This document shows, piece after piece, positions 1 through 12,400 of a stretch of 64,000 nt of DNA (its first letter is position 1; each line of letters begins with the position of its first letter). The position numbers and the translations under genes were made by a program. Source of the stretch: Phalacrocorax aristotelis (lineage: Eukaryota > Chordata > Aves > Suliformes > Phalacrocoracidae); the NCBI RefSeq assembly GCF_949628215.1, contig NC_134276.1, positions 105,376,756-105,440,755 of the forward strand, given 5' to 3'. A model generated the notes under the pieces. It made no database searches. It was not told where the DNA came from and worked only from the letters and a program-made list of their open reading frames with translations.

Positions 1-1125
1 AGAATGGTCCTCTCTGTATCCCAGGAGCTCAGCAGGCACTTTCAAAAGAGCAAAAACAGCAATTATGCTGAAGTTGTGAATTAGAAAAGCTGCTGAAAAA
101 AACATAAGATAAGGAGCAAAGTGATAGACTTGTTTTACTGTTTCCTTTTATCAGAAAACATCACAGAAATTATTTTCAACTGATTTGTGGGAGTTCACTG
201 ACACAGGCCAGAACACTTAAGATAAACATGGACTTGAGGAGTATTGTTGTTCGTTCATTCCCTGGCCTCAAGTATTCTGCTTGTTGATGGGTCCTCCTCA
301 TGGATGGACGATCCTTGGGTCTTGCAAACCTCAAACTATGGATCTGGATTCTGCTACTGAAGTAGCACTCTGAAAAAAACAGGAAATGCAGCATTTTTAT
401 ATATACATAATATTGCATAGAATAATCCGAATCAAAACAGATGCAAGAAACTCAGCACATGGTTCCAGTAGGTCTGCTGGCTTGGAAGTAAAATGGAATA
501 ACTGACCTTTTGGTTCCACATTTATATTTGTGCCAAGGTATTTGTACCAGCAGATGTAAAAGAAAAATAAGCTTGTTTTTGTTAATATACTGATTACAGC
601 AAAAACCAGCATTTATTTGTGTTAGTGCATAGAGACCCATGCTGACAGCGCATGTTCTGCTGTGCCAGGAGCTACACAAACACTTACTGAAAGTCCCCAA
701 AAGATCTATTTGGAAACATGTGGTTGGGGTTATGTGGCTTTTCACCACAGTTTGTTTCAGAGAATGGAGGGAGGGCTGGAGCCCGCTTCATTTTTATGTG
801 CTGTAACAACCAAATCCACTTTGGGAGATGTGCTGCTTCAAGTCCATTGGTAAGGTTAAGAGAGCTTAACTGGCTTGTATCGGGAAACCCAAGCCCAGTC
901 TTGAGTCCACAGACTTAGCTAGCTAAGGGGGCAAGATGGAAATGGGTTGCAGAAAGTGAGCAACTGGTATCCACTGCTAACAGAGGAGAGCTGAGGAGAC
1001 TTTAAAGACCTTGGTCTTTAACATTTAACTAGGTTACAGTCTGACCAGTTGAAATCCTGGGACTGCTCACAGCGGTGAAGCTAAGAATTTGCATAAGTGT
1101 TTTCAGGAATGGGGCCTGAGTGCCA
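1..1125. other. Intergenic DNA, no gene seen
   Basis: AT-rich non-coding sequence at the left edge of the window. Open frames are under 100 codons on both strands, overlap each other, and have no recognisable domain. I saw no CR1 tail, tRNA-like fold or CpG-rich promoter here. In human the region upstream of ADAMTS5 is a large gene desert, and this stretch is consistent with that. Confidence 0.6.
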
Positions 1126-1216
1126 CGGAGGAAATCGGTAGCAGTGTTGTGAATTGAACCCAGATTTCCTGAACTTCCACTCAGTCCCTCAACCACATGA
1201 CTAGGCCTCCTACTTC
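1126..1216 (+). repeat. MIR-like ancient SINE fragment
   Basis: The stretch around 1152-1212 (AATTGAACCCAGATTTCCTG, then a CCACTCAGTCC block and AACCACATGACTAGGC) follows the 3' part of MIR-type tRNA-derived SINEs as I remember them: a GAACCCAG box, a TCCTG...CTCC box, then an AACCAC(T)A...GCC box. This box order is common in amniote genomes, including birds. The copy is clearly old and truncated, so its boundaries are approximate. A profile search against amniote repeat models would settle the family. Confidence 0.5.
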
Positions 1217-2812
1217 AGAGGGAAAATATTAGTTTAAAATAAATCCAGAATTTCATGTCATTTAGCAATATATCGAGAATACTTTGAAAATTTGTTGAAT
1301 CACAATTTTTTCACTTCTGGACACTTTTACTCTATTTTCTACCAACAGAACACTTCCTTAACCCTACAGTTGCATGCTTTCTGACCTAACATATCAAGAG
1401 GCAGCATTGCTTGAAACTCTCTCATTAGCAGCTGGAGAGCAATGGCTTGCAACTCTCAATCTTCCTGAAGAACTTCATTCAAGCAAGCTAACAAATATGC
1501 TGAATAAACAAGGGAAACATTTTGAAAGATAAAATATTTCAAATACTAGCAGATGAAACAGTTATTGTGAAAAAAAGAAAAATCTTTAAGAATAATAAAA
1601 AAAGATCTGGTTTGTTATATCATAATTACATTATTGCCTCGGAACAATCTATCTATTTTCTTTCTGAGAATATTTTCAAGCAGTTGTTTTTGAGCAGTTT
1701 TCCTCATATGAATAATCGGTCTTTTGAAGCATGACTCCAGTGTAAGGTCAAAGTTGTTTTTTATCTTCTCCAAGCAGCTGAATTGCTCTCTGCTTATGTA
1801 ATACAGATGTCGAGCTGCTTGAAATACTTGTGCACTTTTGTGACTGCTAAGAAAAAGAAGCAAGTATTCTACAGCATTTGATTTTGTTGATTTGAAATTC
1901 CGTTTCTCATTTAAAATGAATTTGTAAGTCTCACCAAGCTCATGCTTGTGCAAAACTGCCTTCCTTACAAACAAAATACAGTAATTCCTAAGCTTTTAGC
2001 AAAGACCTTTTGTCAGGATTTAACCATGCTCACAGTGGGGTGACAACATTCCTCAATTTTTAGTGAGCAAATTTCAGGCAATTTGGAGTTTTCCCTGAGA
2101 TACCTTCGAATGCGACAGACAATTGAACATTTGGGTTTTGTCTTGTGAAACAGAATTCTGACCTGAGAGAACGAACTTTTAGTCCCACTGAGCCTGTGTA
2201 GGTTTTCTACCATTGAGATTATGTAAGTTTTCTCTTCTAAAAGAAATAATAATAACAAGAACAAGAACAAGATTAGGAGTAACAGGCACAGCGTATAGCA
2301 TGTTTCGTCTGGGGCAGGTGGGAGAGGAGGGTCAGATATATAGGCTATATCCACTGACTTTCTGTAATCTTTGGAGTTTGCCTATAATGGACCAAGACCA
2401 GATTTATAGCACAGCTTCAGAGGTGGGCTTGTACAGCCCGTGTATGCTGGGGCAACACAATGTCTACATGACCAAAAGGCTTAATCTAAGATAATCATCG
2501 CTATTGTTATGAGTCCAGACCCTGCCTCTGGCAAATTGCCATTTAATAGTGGTTAGACTGCTCCCAGTCACACAGGGCTATTCAGTATATCGCATGGACT
2601 TACTGGCTCAGATTTCCACTAGCTCAAGGATCTTTGCACAGTTGTTTGCTGTTCTGTGTAGACACTCTAAGTTTTGCAGTAAGACAGTAAATATTTTTCC
2701 CCTGTTCCCAAGTAATGAAAATCTGGAAAGTTTTCCAGAATCTCATAGATATCACTGGTTAGAGGTGGGGATAGAAAACCAGTTTGCTGGTAGAGCCACA
2801 GAGCTTTCAGCT

Positions 2813-2844
2813 ACACACACACACACACAAAAAAAAAAAAAAAA
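2813..2844. repeat. (AC)8 microsatellite followed by A16
   Basis: Eight AC dinucleotides run straight into a 16-base A homopolymer. This is a compound simple repeat and could be length-polymorphic. No retroelement body is recognisable just upstream, so I do not read the A run as a retroposon tail. Confidence 0.9.
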
Positions 2845-5653
2845 GCTCCTTATTTTTCATTACTAGAATATGGAGTGTGTTGTGTGAACCTTACATCCAC
2901 ATTAACAGCACCTTCACCTGTTTTGATGGTAAGAATTGGATCCAAACAACCTAGTTCTAAATTACACCTTCTCAAGTGGGCCTAAGGGTCACCTTTTGCT
3001 AGAGATCTGTGCATTTAATCTCATCAACAATCACAGAAACTGGAGTTGCTTTGGTAATCGGTTTTATCCATATTCGCCTCATCTTCCTCTTAACATGAGT
3101 TTGACTTTGACAGGAAACTAAGGAATTTGAACTGTAAACTGCTGCTGCCAAATTTCTCAGTGTTTTAATTTGGGTGGTTCCTGTCCTCTTTCTAGTTAAT
3201 ATTCAGGTCAAAACGCATCTTCAATGGTACACAAAATGTCCCTTTTAATTTGAGAAGTAATGCATTAGAAGAGTTTAATTTCATCACAAAGAATCTTATT
3301 TAGCAAGGTATATACTCACAAAAAGGGTCTACATTTGATAGCTGAATTAGAATTGAATCAGACTATCTGAACCATGTATCTCCACTTTGGACAAATGGTA
3401 ATCTTTTCCATTTTCTTTAAAGAACATTTCTTTGGAAAGCAGATCTCTTCATAAACTGAGCTTTCCTATCAAAAGCTTGCAGGTCTACCAGGAAAGCTGT
3501 ATTTTTATAACAGCCTAAAATACGGCTCATTTCTTAGCAGATGATGTACAGAAGGCAGTATCTGTCCACTCTGGGAAGTCCAAAAAAATAGAATCTGCCA
3601 TAGCTGAATGTAACCTTCAGGCTGTAGGAGGAAACTGACTTCAGGAACAGAAAATTGACCCAGCAGGGGTAATGACAGGATGAGTGAAGAAACAAGCTCA
3701 CAACTTGAGATAACAGCATTGCTGCCAAAAATAAATTGGACAAATCAATTAGAGATAGAAGATAGGGATATATGGGTGGATATTCTGAAGGAATATCTAG
3801 AGAGATAGGGAGACAATCAAAATGGAAATAGAAAAAGGAGGTGCAATAGTAACACTGCCTTCATTCAGAGCTTGAAATGAGATGTACCCACATTTACAAG
3901 CCTGAATTCTGTATATGTCCAATACAAGGAACATTGAAATCGGCCACCTGGGTAGTTGCCTAAAACAAGAATAAATATAGCCTGAAGTATCTCTGAAAAA
4001 GGGTCTTTGGGAGAGTCTGGCTGTGAGAAAGAAACATACTTATTCTATCAGCACTAATATAGGCTGATGACTCAAACTGCTTAATGGTATTTGGTTACTG
4101 TGATCTTTGCATCTCTGGAGGTAAACAGCAGAAGAATAGACTAAATTAAATTGGACAATCAGGAAGGAGTTGATGAAAACTAAGGTGGTAGAAATAAAAA
4201 GAATACACACTCACGAGATTTGAAGGCAGCAGAAATTACAGTTTAGGTGCTGATTTGAGAATTGTTGGATTTAAGAACGCTGTTTGGCTATATGAAGTGA
4301 GAAAGCAGACTCTGATGTGGCCAAAAACAAGAACAGAGAGAGCAGAAAAATTCAGGAGGGTAAAATGGAGGATGATATTTGAGTCAAACATCTAATTAAA
4401 AGAAAAGAATTGGGAGGGGAATGGAAACACAGAGAGGAGTGTGTTTTTCTCTTCAAAGCAAACAAAAAGTTAATACAATATAAAGGAATAAAAGAAAATG
4501 CTGAAGAAACCCCAAAACTTTAAAGGGAACTTATGTTACCATATTTATGAGATTGTATCATGAATAAAATTTGAGCAGGGATATTTCCCACTAAACCCAA
4601 AACTTTAAATGATAGTTCTTCAAAATGTTTTCCAGTGTTTTACATTTCCTGTAATGGAAAATCTTATCCTTCATTAAAGCCCAGCTAGACTGTCAGTATT
4701 TTCCATCATCCTCTACTTTCTACTAGTTCTATGTTATAATTTAACAACATTCTTGATCTTAATTTTCTTGTCAGTCCTGAAGAACTATACCAATTTTCCC
4801 CTTTATGTTTTCATCAGTATGGAAAAGACTTCTTTTCTCTGTGTGGAGTCCAAACCCAGAATACTTGCCAAAAACACAAAGAAGTACAAAAAGGAGAGGT
4901 AACAAATAGACATGACTCTTCTGTGCTCTTCCCCCACCTCAAGTCAAATGGACAATAGAAATACATATCTTTCTGAAGTCTTTCCCTAAATATCTCTACC
5001 TATGACTATCATGTATTCTGTTACTGCTCATTAATCCTATTAAAGTATCACCTCATAAGCCCTAGTTCATATGAATTCTACATTGACATAAGTGCAAAGA
5101 GGTGCTTGCTTTGAGAAAGTCCCTTCTCCAGTTTTCAGGAAACTAGAGACAGAACAGGAGACTGAACTTAACAGACTCCCAGGAATTACAGTATGTGTGC
5201 TGCCTCACAAAACCAGTCCTGATGCTTCGACTACATTAATTCTGGCTTTCGTTGGGCACCACACATTGCAATCAGCATAAACATTTTTCAGTAAACCGCC
5301 ACTCTTTATGCTACCTCGGTTGCTTAGCCACTGCACATCAGCAGCACAGGCATTTCTTTTTACTTTGTCACTCACACAATATGCGTAGCACATGAAAACT
5401 ACTCTCTCAGCCCTAACAGGGTCCAGAATATTACACACAAGTGGTAAATTATTCTGGCTGCTATAGTGGCTCCCTGACATAGTATCTAGTTTGTATCTCA
5501 GTTCTGGGCATGAAGCAAAGCAGTAGTTCTGAATTAAGTTCACTATACCATCAACAGATTTGCCTTTAGAGGGCCTTCAGTGGAAAACTCTGCTTGCCTA
5601 AGTTCAGGTACCTGTTGTAGGACATTTGACCTAAACTAGTAGGTGGCTGATTC

Positions 5654-5704
5654 AAACACAAACAAAACAAACCACAGGAAAACAAAGCAAAACAAAACAA
5701 AAAC
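5654..5704. repeat. (AAAAC)n-like A-rich repeat
   Basis: Imperfect AAAC/AAAAC units are repeated over about 50 bp, interrupted once by CCACAGG. No function is inferred. Confidence 0.8.
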
Positions 5705-8700
5705 AGTATATTTCTTCATATATTACCTAGCTAAACTGTGGAATTATTTGCAGATCCTAAGAGCTTATATGGATTCGGAAAGCAACTGAGTAAAGTCCTA
5801 TAATAAAAAGGAAGGCCATTAAGCATAAGAACATTAGCAAAGTGTAAGGTGATCTCTCAGCTACAAATTGCCAGAGACTGAAAGAGAGTCCTGGGGGAAA
5901 GTATCCCTACACACCCATTCTTATGTTCTTTCCTACACCTTGGTCAGCATAAAAGAAAGAATTTTGGACAAAGCTTTGCTGTCATCTAGGAAGGCAATTG
6001 TTATGTAAGAGAACTACTCCAAATAGTGGAAATCTGCATGATGGGAAAATGTCTAAATCAAGTAAATTTACTCCTTTCCCACCCACTACTACACTCTATA
6101 ATTGGCTGATTTCAAAACGTTTAATTTTCTAATACAGTTCCTTTAAAGTAATAAACAATGTTTTTGGTACCATTTAGAGACAACAAACTGAAAATCATAT
6201 GGGATTCCTTGTTGCTAGGTTGGTATTTAAATGAGCCTTTTAGGGATACCAGCATCAAGCAGAACTGTGCCATCTGCTACTCTCTGACCAGCTTTCCTTT
6301 TCACTCCCTCGTCTGCTCACTTGCTCTTATTGCCGTCAAATGCCCATAAGCAAGCTAAGTGGGTGCAAGTGAGCTCAGTAGGGTATAAAACCATAAGTGA
6401 TACAATCAGAGAGAAACCTAATATCAGTTCAGAAGAGAAGGTGCTGGTAAAAAAGAGATTCTCACACTCCAATTTTCTTTTCTGTCTTTCACTCATAATA
6501 TCTATAGCCAAAGCTTGAAACAGAAATAGAATTCACCTCTGTTGGATACCCCCTTCACCTCATTCCTAAAGTAGCTCAACTGTTTTATATATTATTCACC
6601 CAGTTAATTGCAGGCATTTCCAAGACTTAGCTAGAGCAGTCACTTGCATTTGTGTGTTTGATTCATTGTTTTTTACAGCTTTTACTTGGGTTTTACATAG
6701 CAAGATGAAAAACAAAAATTAATATTAGAAAGCGTATTCCAGGAACTAAAAATAGGCTTCAGCATGTATTAAGTTACAAGGACACTTCTGTGGAGTTATA
6801 GGATTTCTAGAAGTTGATATACTTAAAGTGTGTTTGTCCTTTTGTCTTCTAGAGAGCTAACAGGATTAGGTAATCCATTTTATCTGGCATGCCTTTTCAC
6901 TATTGAATCCGCATGAAATCTACCTAAATTTGCTTTATGCCTTTCCAAAAAATAATATGAGCTTTTTTAACATGGTCTTTTTTAATGTCTGGAATGTGTT
7001 TTCATTTTCTAAGTGCTTTTCAAGGTTGCAATTCATTAACTAAGAAAGTTTTGGTTACAAACACAAATCTCAAGAAATTAACTCGAGTAGAGTACAGGTC
7101 CACGTATGGCATGTCCTTTTGAAATCTGAGATCTTTCTTAACAAATTTCATTCTAAATGCTGTTTTTGAATCCTATAATGTGAACTTCTTCCCTTTGGCA
7201 AAGTCAAACTGATAAATGATGTCACTGAAATGAAACTCCAGCACGTGTGCGCATGGAATTTCTATTAGTGCCCCCTTTAAGTCAAAGGGGTTTTTGCAGC
7301 AGAGCTAGGAATGGACCCACACATAGTACAGGGGAAAGTTGAAGCTGCATGTTCTGCATTTGCTCCCATGAGCAGTTTTGTGCATGAAATTTTGTGATTA
7401 ATGGTGAGATGGAGAATCTGGGTAAAAACTGAAAACAGCGCCTTTAGCACATGCAATTCTCACCTTGCTTGAAGTACTGCTTGAAGAACAGTGTGGGAGC
7501 CATCCAGGAAGAAGCTGGGAATCCTCACTGCGAGACTGGGGCACCCCTTGCTGCCCTGCTGTTAAGCACAGTCACTTTGATTTCAGCTGCCCAAAGACTT
7601 CTCTGATGGATCCTTTACTGCTGAAGAGTCAGCAGAGAAGAAATATGTGACCATACTCCTATCTGCACATACCTTTACATGCCCAGTTCACAGTCTAGGA
7701 TATTAATTTTTAGCAGTGATAAAGACAAGTTTTCAGATTGACATGATGGACAGATATCTGGGGAAGCAGAAGGCCTTAACCTCCTACAGCTCTTAGCATT
7801 GTTGAATTCAGGCTGGGGTCCTGAGCTTTTTATTTCCTCAATGTAAGGTCCCACCCAGCCTACCAAGGCAGTAATCAAAGCAGCATTTTCATCAAAGTGT
7901 TTGGACAATGAACTTCCTTGTGGTACTTAGAAAATTCGTTGTGAAGGACTGAACTGAAATTCAAAAACATGTTACAGGAAGAGGGAAATAAAACTCCCAG
8001 ATTGCTAGTGAATGCTCCCACTCAAGCAAAGTTGAGCTCCACAGCCACTGGGGGAAGAGGTAAGCTTAAACCAAGAACAGTGCCCTGAAGTCAAACTGAA
8101 GAGAATATTCAGCCACCCTCCTAGCAGAGTGTTGTCTGAACATGCTCAGTGCTTTATAACACTGAACACACTATGTTTTTTTAAAAGAATACCCTAAAGC
8201 TTAAGTCTATGCATTCAAATGTTTGCTGCATTTTTTATCTTTGCATAGTTTTGAAGAACACCAGCATTAACCGTATTTTGGTAATGAATTTAGACGTAGC
8301 TAATCAGTCCATTATGCAGTAGCTTGGCATTTAAAAGCCTTAAGTGTGCCAGTCTAATTTTGGCAATTTATTTTCCTCTTTAGTGCATTTTTACAATTTC
8401 TTTTCAAACCAGTTGTCCAGATATAAGTTCCCCAAATGCTACTTCCGGTGTAAATTATCAGCCTTTCCACATTTAGGCACTGGAGACCAAGCTTTGCAAA
8501 ACTGTTCTACATAAAAGAAGGAGAAACAAAACTCTGGGAGTTGCAGAAAAGAAGTGTTTAACCTTTATGTTTTAGCAGCATACTGGGGTTAAGCAAGAAA
8601 ATATTTTTGGAAACTTTCTTTGCTTGGAAACGGAAAGAAATTGTCATTTCAGTAACACCTCAGGGAGGAAAGAGGAAAGTTTCTTTCAAATATTCCTTCG

Positions 8701-8793
8701 GAAATTAGAAAATGCTGTTTTCAACCTGTTCCTTACCATTTTCTAATGTCCATAGAAGAAAACTTACATGCTGTACTCTAAAATTGTTTTCCC

Positions 8794-8809
8794 TTTTTTT
8801 TTTTTTTTT
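8794..8809. repeat. T16 homopolymer
   Basis: An uninterrupted run of 16 T follows a short CCC. No recognisable retroelement adjoins it on either strand. Confidence 0.9.
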
Positions 8810-10352
8810 GGTGACTAGAAATAATTTCTGTAGCATAAAGATGCTAGAGTTCTCCATGGATACATCTTGGTAGAGATGGCCATTTTCTTAAAGGCATGGG
8901 TGGCATTGTGCGTACAAGACGCAGATGGGTGTAAAAGGAAGCCAGATTGGCCACAGAGATCATTTGGACCCAAAAGAATTTTTTCTCATATCCTTGTTTA
9001 TTATTTGGAGCAAATAGGGAACATCTGTGTTTAGAGGAAAGTTGATCATAGTGCAATTAGTTCAAATATATATTTTCAATTTATCTTCCACCCTTCCTAG
9101 AATTCAAGAATAACATACAGATGACACGATCTAATAATTCAGCTAAGGTGTAAACTCTCAGAAAGAATGCTGTATGGGCTTAGACACTGTACATTTAGAA
9201 TTATCCTGGTATTTATCACGGAATGCTGTTATTTTGCTAGAAGCACTCAGGAGTAAAATAAAAAGTAAAAATACAGAAACTGTAATATATTTCCGTTCTT
9301 GGAGGATTTTTCCTGAAAAAAATTATTTCAGATTTACATTTTATAATTCCACATAATAAGGTTTATCTAAAACACAGAGTGCAAGCGCTCTGCTATTTGG
9401 AGAATAGATACAAGCATATATCCAGTACCTGAATGATCCCAAAGTGGAAGTTATCTGTTGAAAACAAATTTATTTCTAGCTATCTAGCATATTTACTTCA
9501 GGGGCTTGATTCAGTCACCCAGTGCCATTTGAGATGCTGTACAACCTCCGTCAGCACTGGGGAGGAACATGTCATACAGGCTTTGCAGGAGACCCCTGTC
9601 CTCAAGCACAGCAGGATGCCATGAAGGATACCCTCTGGTACAGCGTACCCATGTGTAGGAAAGTGAGTGGCGCCCGGGGCGTTCTTGTCCATTAGTAATT
9701 CACAGATTTGTAAACATATACAGTCAGACGTGTCTGCCCAAACATACACTGCCCCATTCAAACTGGTAAGAGGAAAACAAAAATAAACATTAGTCAATTA
9801 AAAAAAAAAATCACCATTGCAGGTTTCTGTAATAGGTTTCAGTGGCTCTTACAATTTCTCTGATGCCTGAGTCAGATTGCTTTTTAAAAATATGCATTTT
9901 TTTCCTTTGCTGTCTTCCAAGAAAAAGTGATCCAAAATAAATCTCTTCAGATTGCTTCAAAGTACTGATTTCTGCTGCATCTGAGCAGTTCTAGGGTCAT
10001 AGAAAAGCACAGCAGAAGGCTTCAATGATAAAATGACTATTCTATTATCTGCATTTAATTAGAGTATCTCTATGTCCAAGAACAATTATGAGAAAAAAAA
10101 TTACAAGATGTTGCAGGGTTGGGCAATACGTGTAGTGCTGTATTAATTTCTGTACTTCTGTAAGGGGACAGAGTGCAAGTTTTCAAGGTTGGCTGAGATT
10201 TCTTCTTTCTTCTGGGGGGACAGTACTTATGCTAAAAAAATGGGCTGGGAAAAAAATTATTTTTTCCTATTTCATCTCCTATGCCAGTCACCAAAACTGA
10301 TCACCCAAATTTTTACTGCTTCTGTGTTAATTAGATGGTACAGATGGTACAG

Positions 10353-10562
10353 ATGGAAGATTTACTGAGAGAGTAGTCAGAGGTTGGAACAGGCTGCCCA
10401 GGGAGGTGGTGGAGTCACCATCCCTGGAGGTATTTAAAAGATGTGTAGACGCGGCACTTCAGGGCATGGTTTAGGAGACATGGTAGTGTTGGGTTAATGG
10501 TTGGACTTGATGATCCTAGAGGTCTTTTCCAATTTTAATGATTCTGTGATTCTATGATTTTA
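10353..10562 (+). mobile_element. CR1 LINE, 3'-terminal fragment
   Basis: This is a 5'-truncated CR1 retrotransposon in + orientation. It contains the conserved 3' landmarks in order: TTTACTGAGAGAGTAGTCAG, TTGGAACAGGCTGCCCAGGG, GAGTCACCATCCCTGGAGGT, TTGGACTTGATGATCCTAGA and GGTCTTTTCCAA. It ends in the family's short tail repeat (GATTCTGTGATTCTATGATT). Identity to the consensus I remember is high, so the insertion is relatively young. No reverse-transcriptase coding region is left. A short ATGGTACAG duplication abuts the 5' end at 10334-10351; it may be local slippage rather than a target-site duplication. CR1 is the dominant LINE of birds and other sauropsids. Confidence 0.93.
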
Positions 10563-12124
10563 ATGGAAAGGAACAGTTAAGTATCTGCATAAGATCCTCA
10601 TCTTACTCTGGATACAAAATCTTGTACTATAAATGCTGGAACAAAAAGACAATGTTTTATCACTGTAAAGTAAGACTTTACCAAGAAGTCACCGCACTTA
10701 CTCTTAGGTGGTACTGGCAAATGTGGAATCAAAAGTCCAGCTGGAGCACTGGAGCAGCATGTAGAGACAGATGGACCTTTAAACATGCCCTGCTGGAATC
10801 AGAGCAAGATGAAAGAAAAGTAGCAGTTTAATATGCTGATCAAGTAATTTCCACATTTGGTTTGACCACTACTTTACTCTGATAGGCTTCTATGCCTTAT
10901 AGCCGAGACATTCTTCTACCATCTGTACAAGCATGGAAGCAGATCAGAACAGGGAAATATAATTGGGTCAAGAAGTCTAAGCCCTAATGCAGGATTTAGG
11001 CCCAAGTCAAAAGGAAGTTTGGCTGCAGTCTGACACCATGAGGCCCCTGCATTTTCAAACTGTAGTACAACTGCCATCAATTTTTTATTGTTTGATTAGA
11101 ATTTTAATGTCTAGAAACATTTGTATATATACCAGATGAAGCATCATATTCCAAAAGAGCAAATACACTTGAGACTGACACTCTTTCAAGTCTTAGTACT
11201 ACTCATATATAGTTTATTAAACCATTAAGGAGAACCCATCCAATTCTACACTCTACAGCTTACAGGGAGCAAGGTTGCGAGGACCTGAGAAAGAGGACAG
11301 GAACTAGCTTGTTCAAAGTTCAGGCAGTTCTCTGCCAGCAGGTTTTGTATTTTGTGGGTTTCATGGCTGTTACAGCCTTTGTGCCTGTGCAGCTCCTACA
11401 AGGGCAAAGTTAATAACTATTCTTTCTATGCAAGGATCAGCTTGTCAAGTGCACATCTCATGTTTTTAGTCCCCTGTGCATTTTATTCCCGTGCAGAGTG
11501 TGGGTCATCTGATACATGATTCAGATCTCTTCTGTAAGGAAAGCAGGAGCAGTATCTGACGCTGTTTGCAATACTCCGGTTGATGAACTGTTCCTAATTT
11601 CCCCAAATTGTTCCTTTTTCTAGCCCTTTTTTCCTTTGTTCTGTAATTAGGCCCACATGTTCCTATTTTTAACTCTTCTAGTCCTCAGGCCCAAAACATG
11701 TTTCTGATTCTGGAGGCTGCCCTTCTTTGAACTTTTGCCTCCCTGACTCAGCTGCCGAGTATCCGAGCGCTGAACTACCTTGGTGCCATGCACGGCTTTG
11801 CCATTCACTTTCTGCGAGATGAATTCACCATTTTGGGGCTTTCACCACCTCAGCACCCCATTGCAGCCAGCAGGAGAGAAGGACAATGTACATGGAAGGG
11901 CGGACAGGACTGCAGTGGAGGCCACGGTGACAAACTGTTCAACGTTTTCATCTCATCAGTAGTTATCGCAGGGCTGATGTGAGCCAGGGCCATCTCAGGA
12001 GGAACAGAGTTTCAGCTGTTTGAAGTCCTCTGACTCTTTACATAGTATGCAGGTGTTTTTGCTAGTATTTTGCTGTGTGTACCCATGAAAAAATGAATTT
12101 GAGAACAAATAGACCTATTACAGG
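10563..12124. other. Intergenic DNA, nothing recognised
   Basis: AT-rich sequence between a CR1 fragment and a purine-rich stretch. Open frames are below 70 codons. No repeat or promoter signature was recognised. Confidence 0.55.
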
Positions 12125-12400
12125 GTAACTTTACAAAAGGGAAGAAGCACCTGACAGGAAGAAGCTGAGTATAACTGAACAGAGGGAACAGGAGGAATTG
12201 CAGCAGGTGTGAGTAAATAAAGCAAAAAGGAGGTAAAAAGAGAAAGTGGAAAACAGTACAGTGAGAGAAAGAAAGGAAAGTACAAAAAGGGATAACAGCA
12301 CTACAGTGAGCACACACAAGCAAAGAGATACTGGGAAGCGAGAAGGAAAAGGAAAAAAAGAGACAATGTAGGAAAATGAGAGAGAAAAAAATCAAGGGGC
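12125..12400 (+). repeat. Purine-rich, strand-asymmetric tract
   Basis: The + strand is strongly enriched in A and G over about 275 bp, with many GAGAAAG, GGAAAAGG and AGAGAGAAAAA words. This skew keeps the minus strand open for 141 codons (12012-12437) and gives a serine, phenylalanine and leucine-rich translation typical of low-complexity sequence. I therefore call it a compositional tract and not a gene. Confidence 0.7.

Larger units (their letters stand above)
1217..10352. other. Intergenic desert with simple repeats only
   Basis: About 9 kb of AT-rich sequence with no supported gene. The longest open frames are a 119-codon frame on the minus strand (1615-1974, TTG start) and a 112-codon frame on the minus strand (5205-5543, GTG start). 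Neither has a recognisable domain or convincing splice context. Simple-sequence tracts lie at 2813-2844, 5654-5704 and 8794-8809. The words around 7292-7315 (GCAGAGCTAGGAATGGACCC) weakly resemble MIR but are too short to call. Confidence 0.55.

Noticed and set aside
7292..7315. MIR-like word GCAGAGCTAGGAATGGACCC
   Set aside because: Only about 20 bp match and there is no collinear extension on either side.
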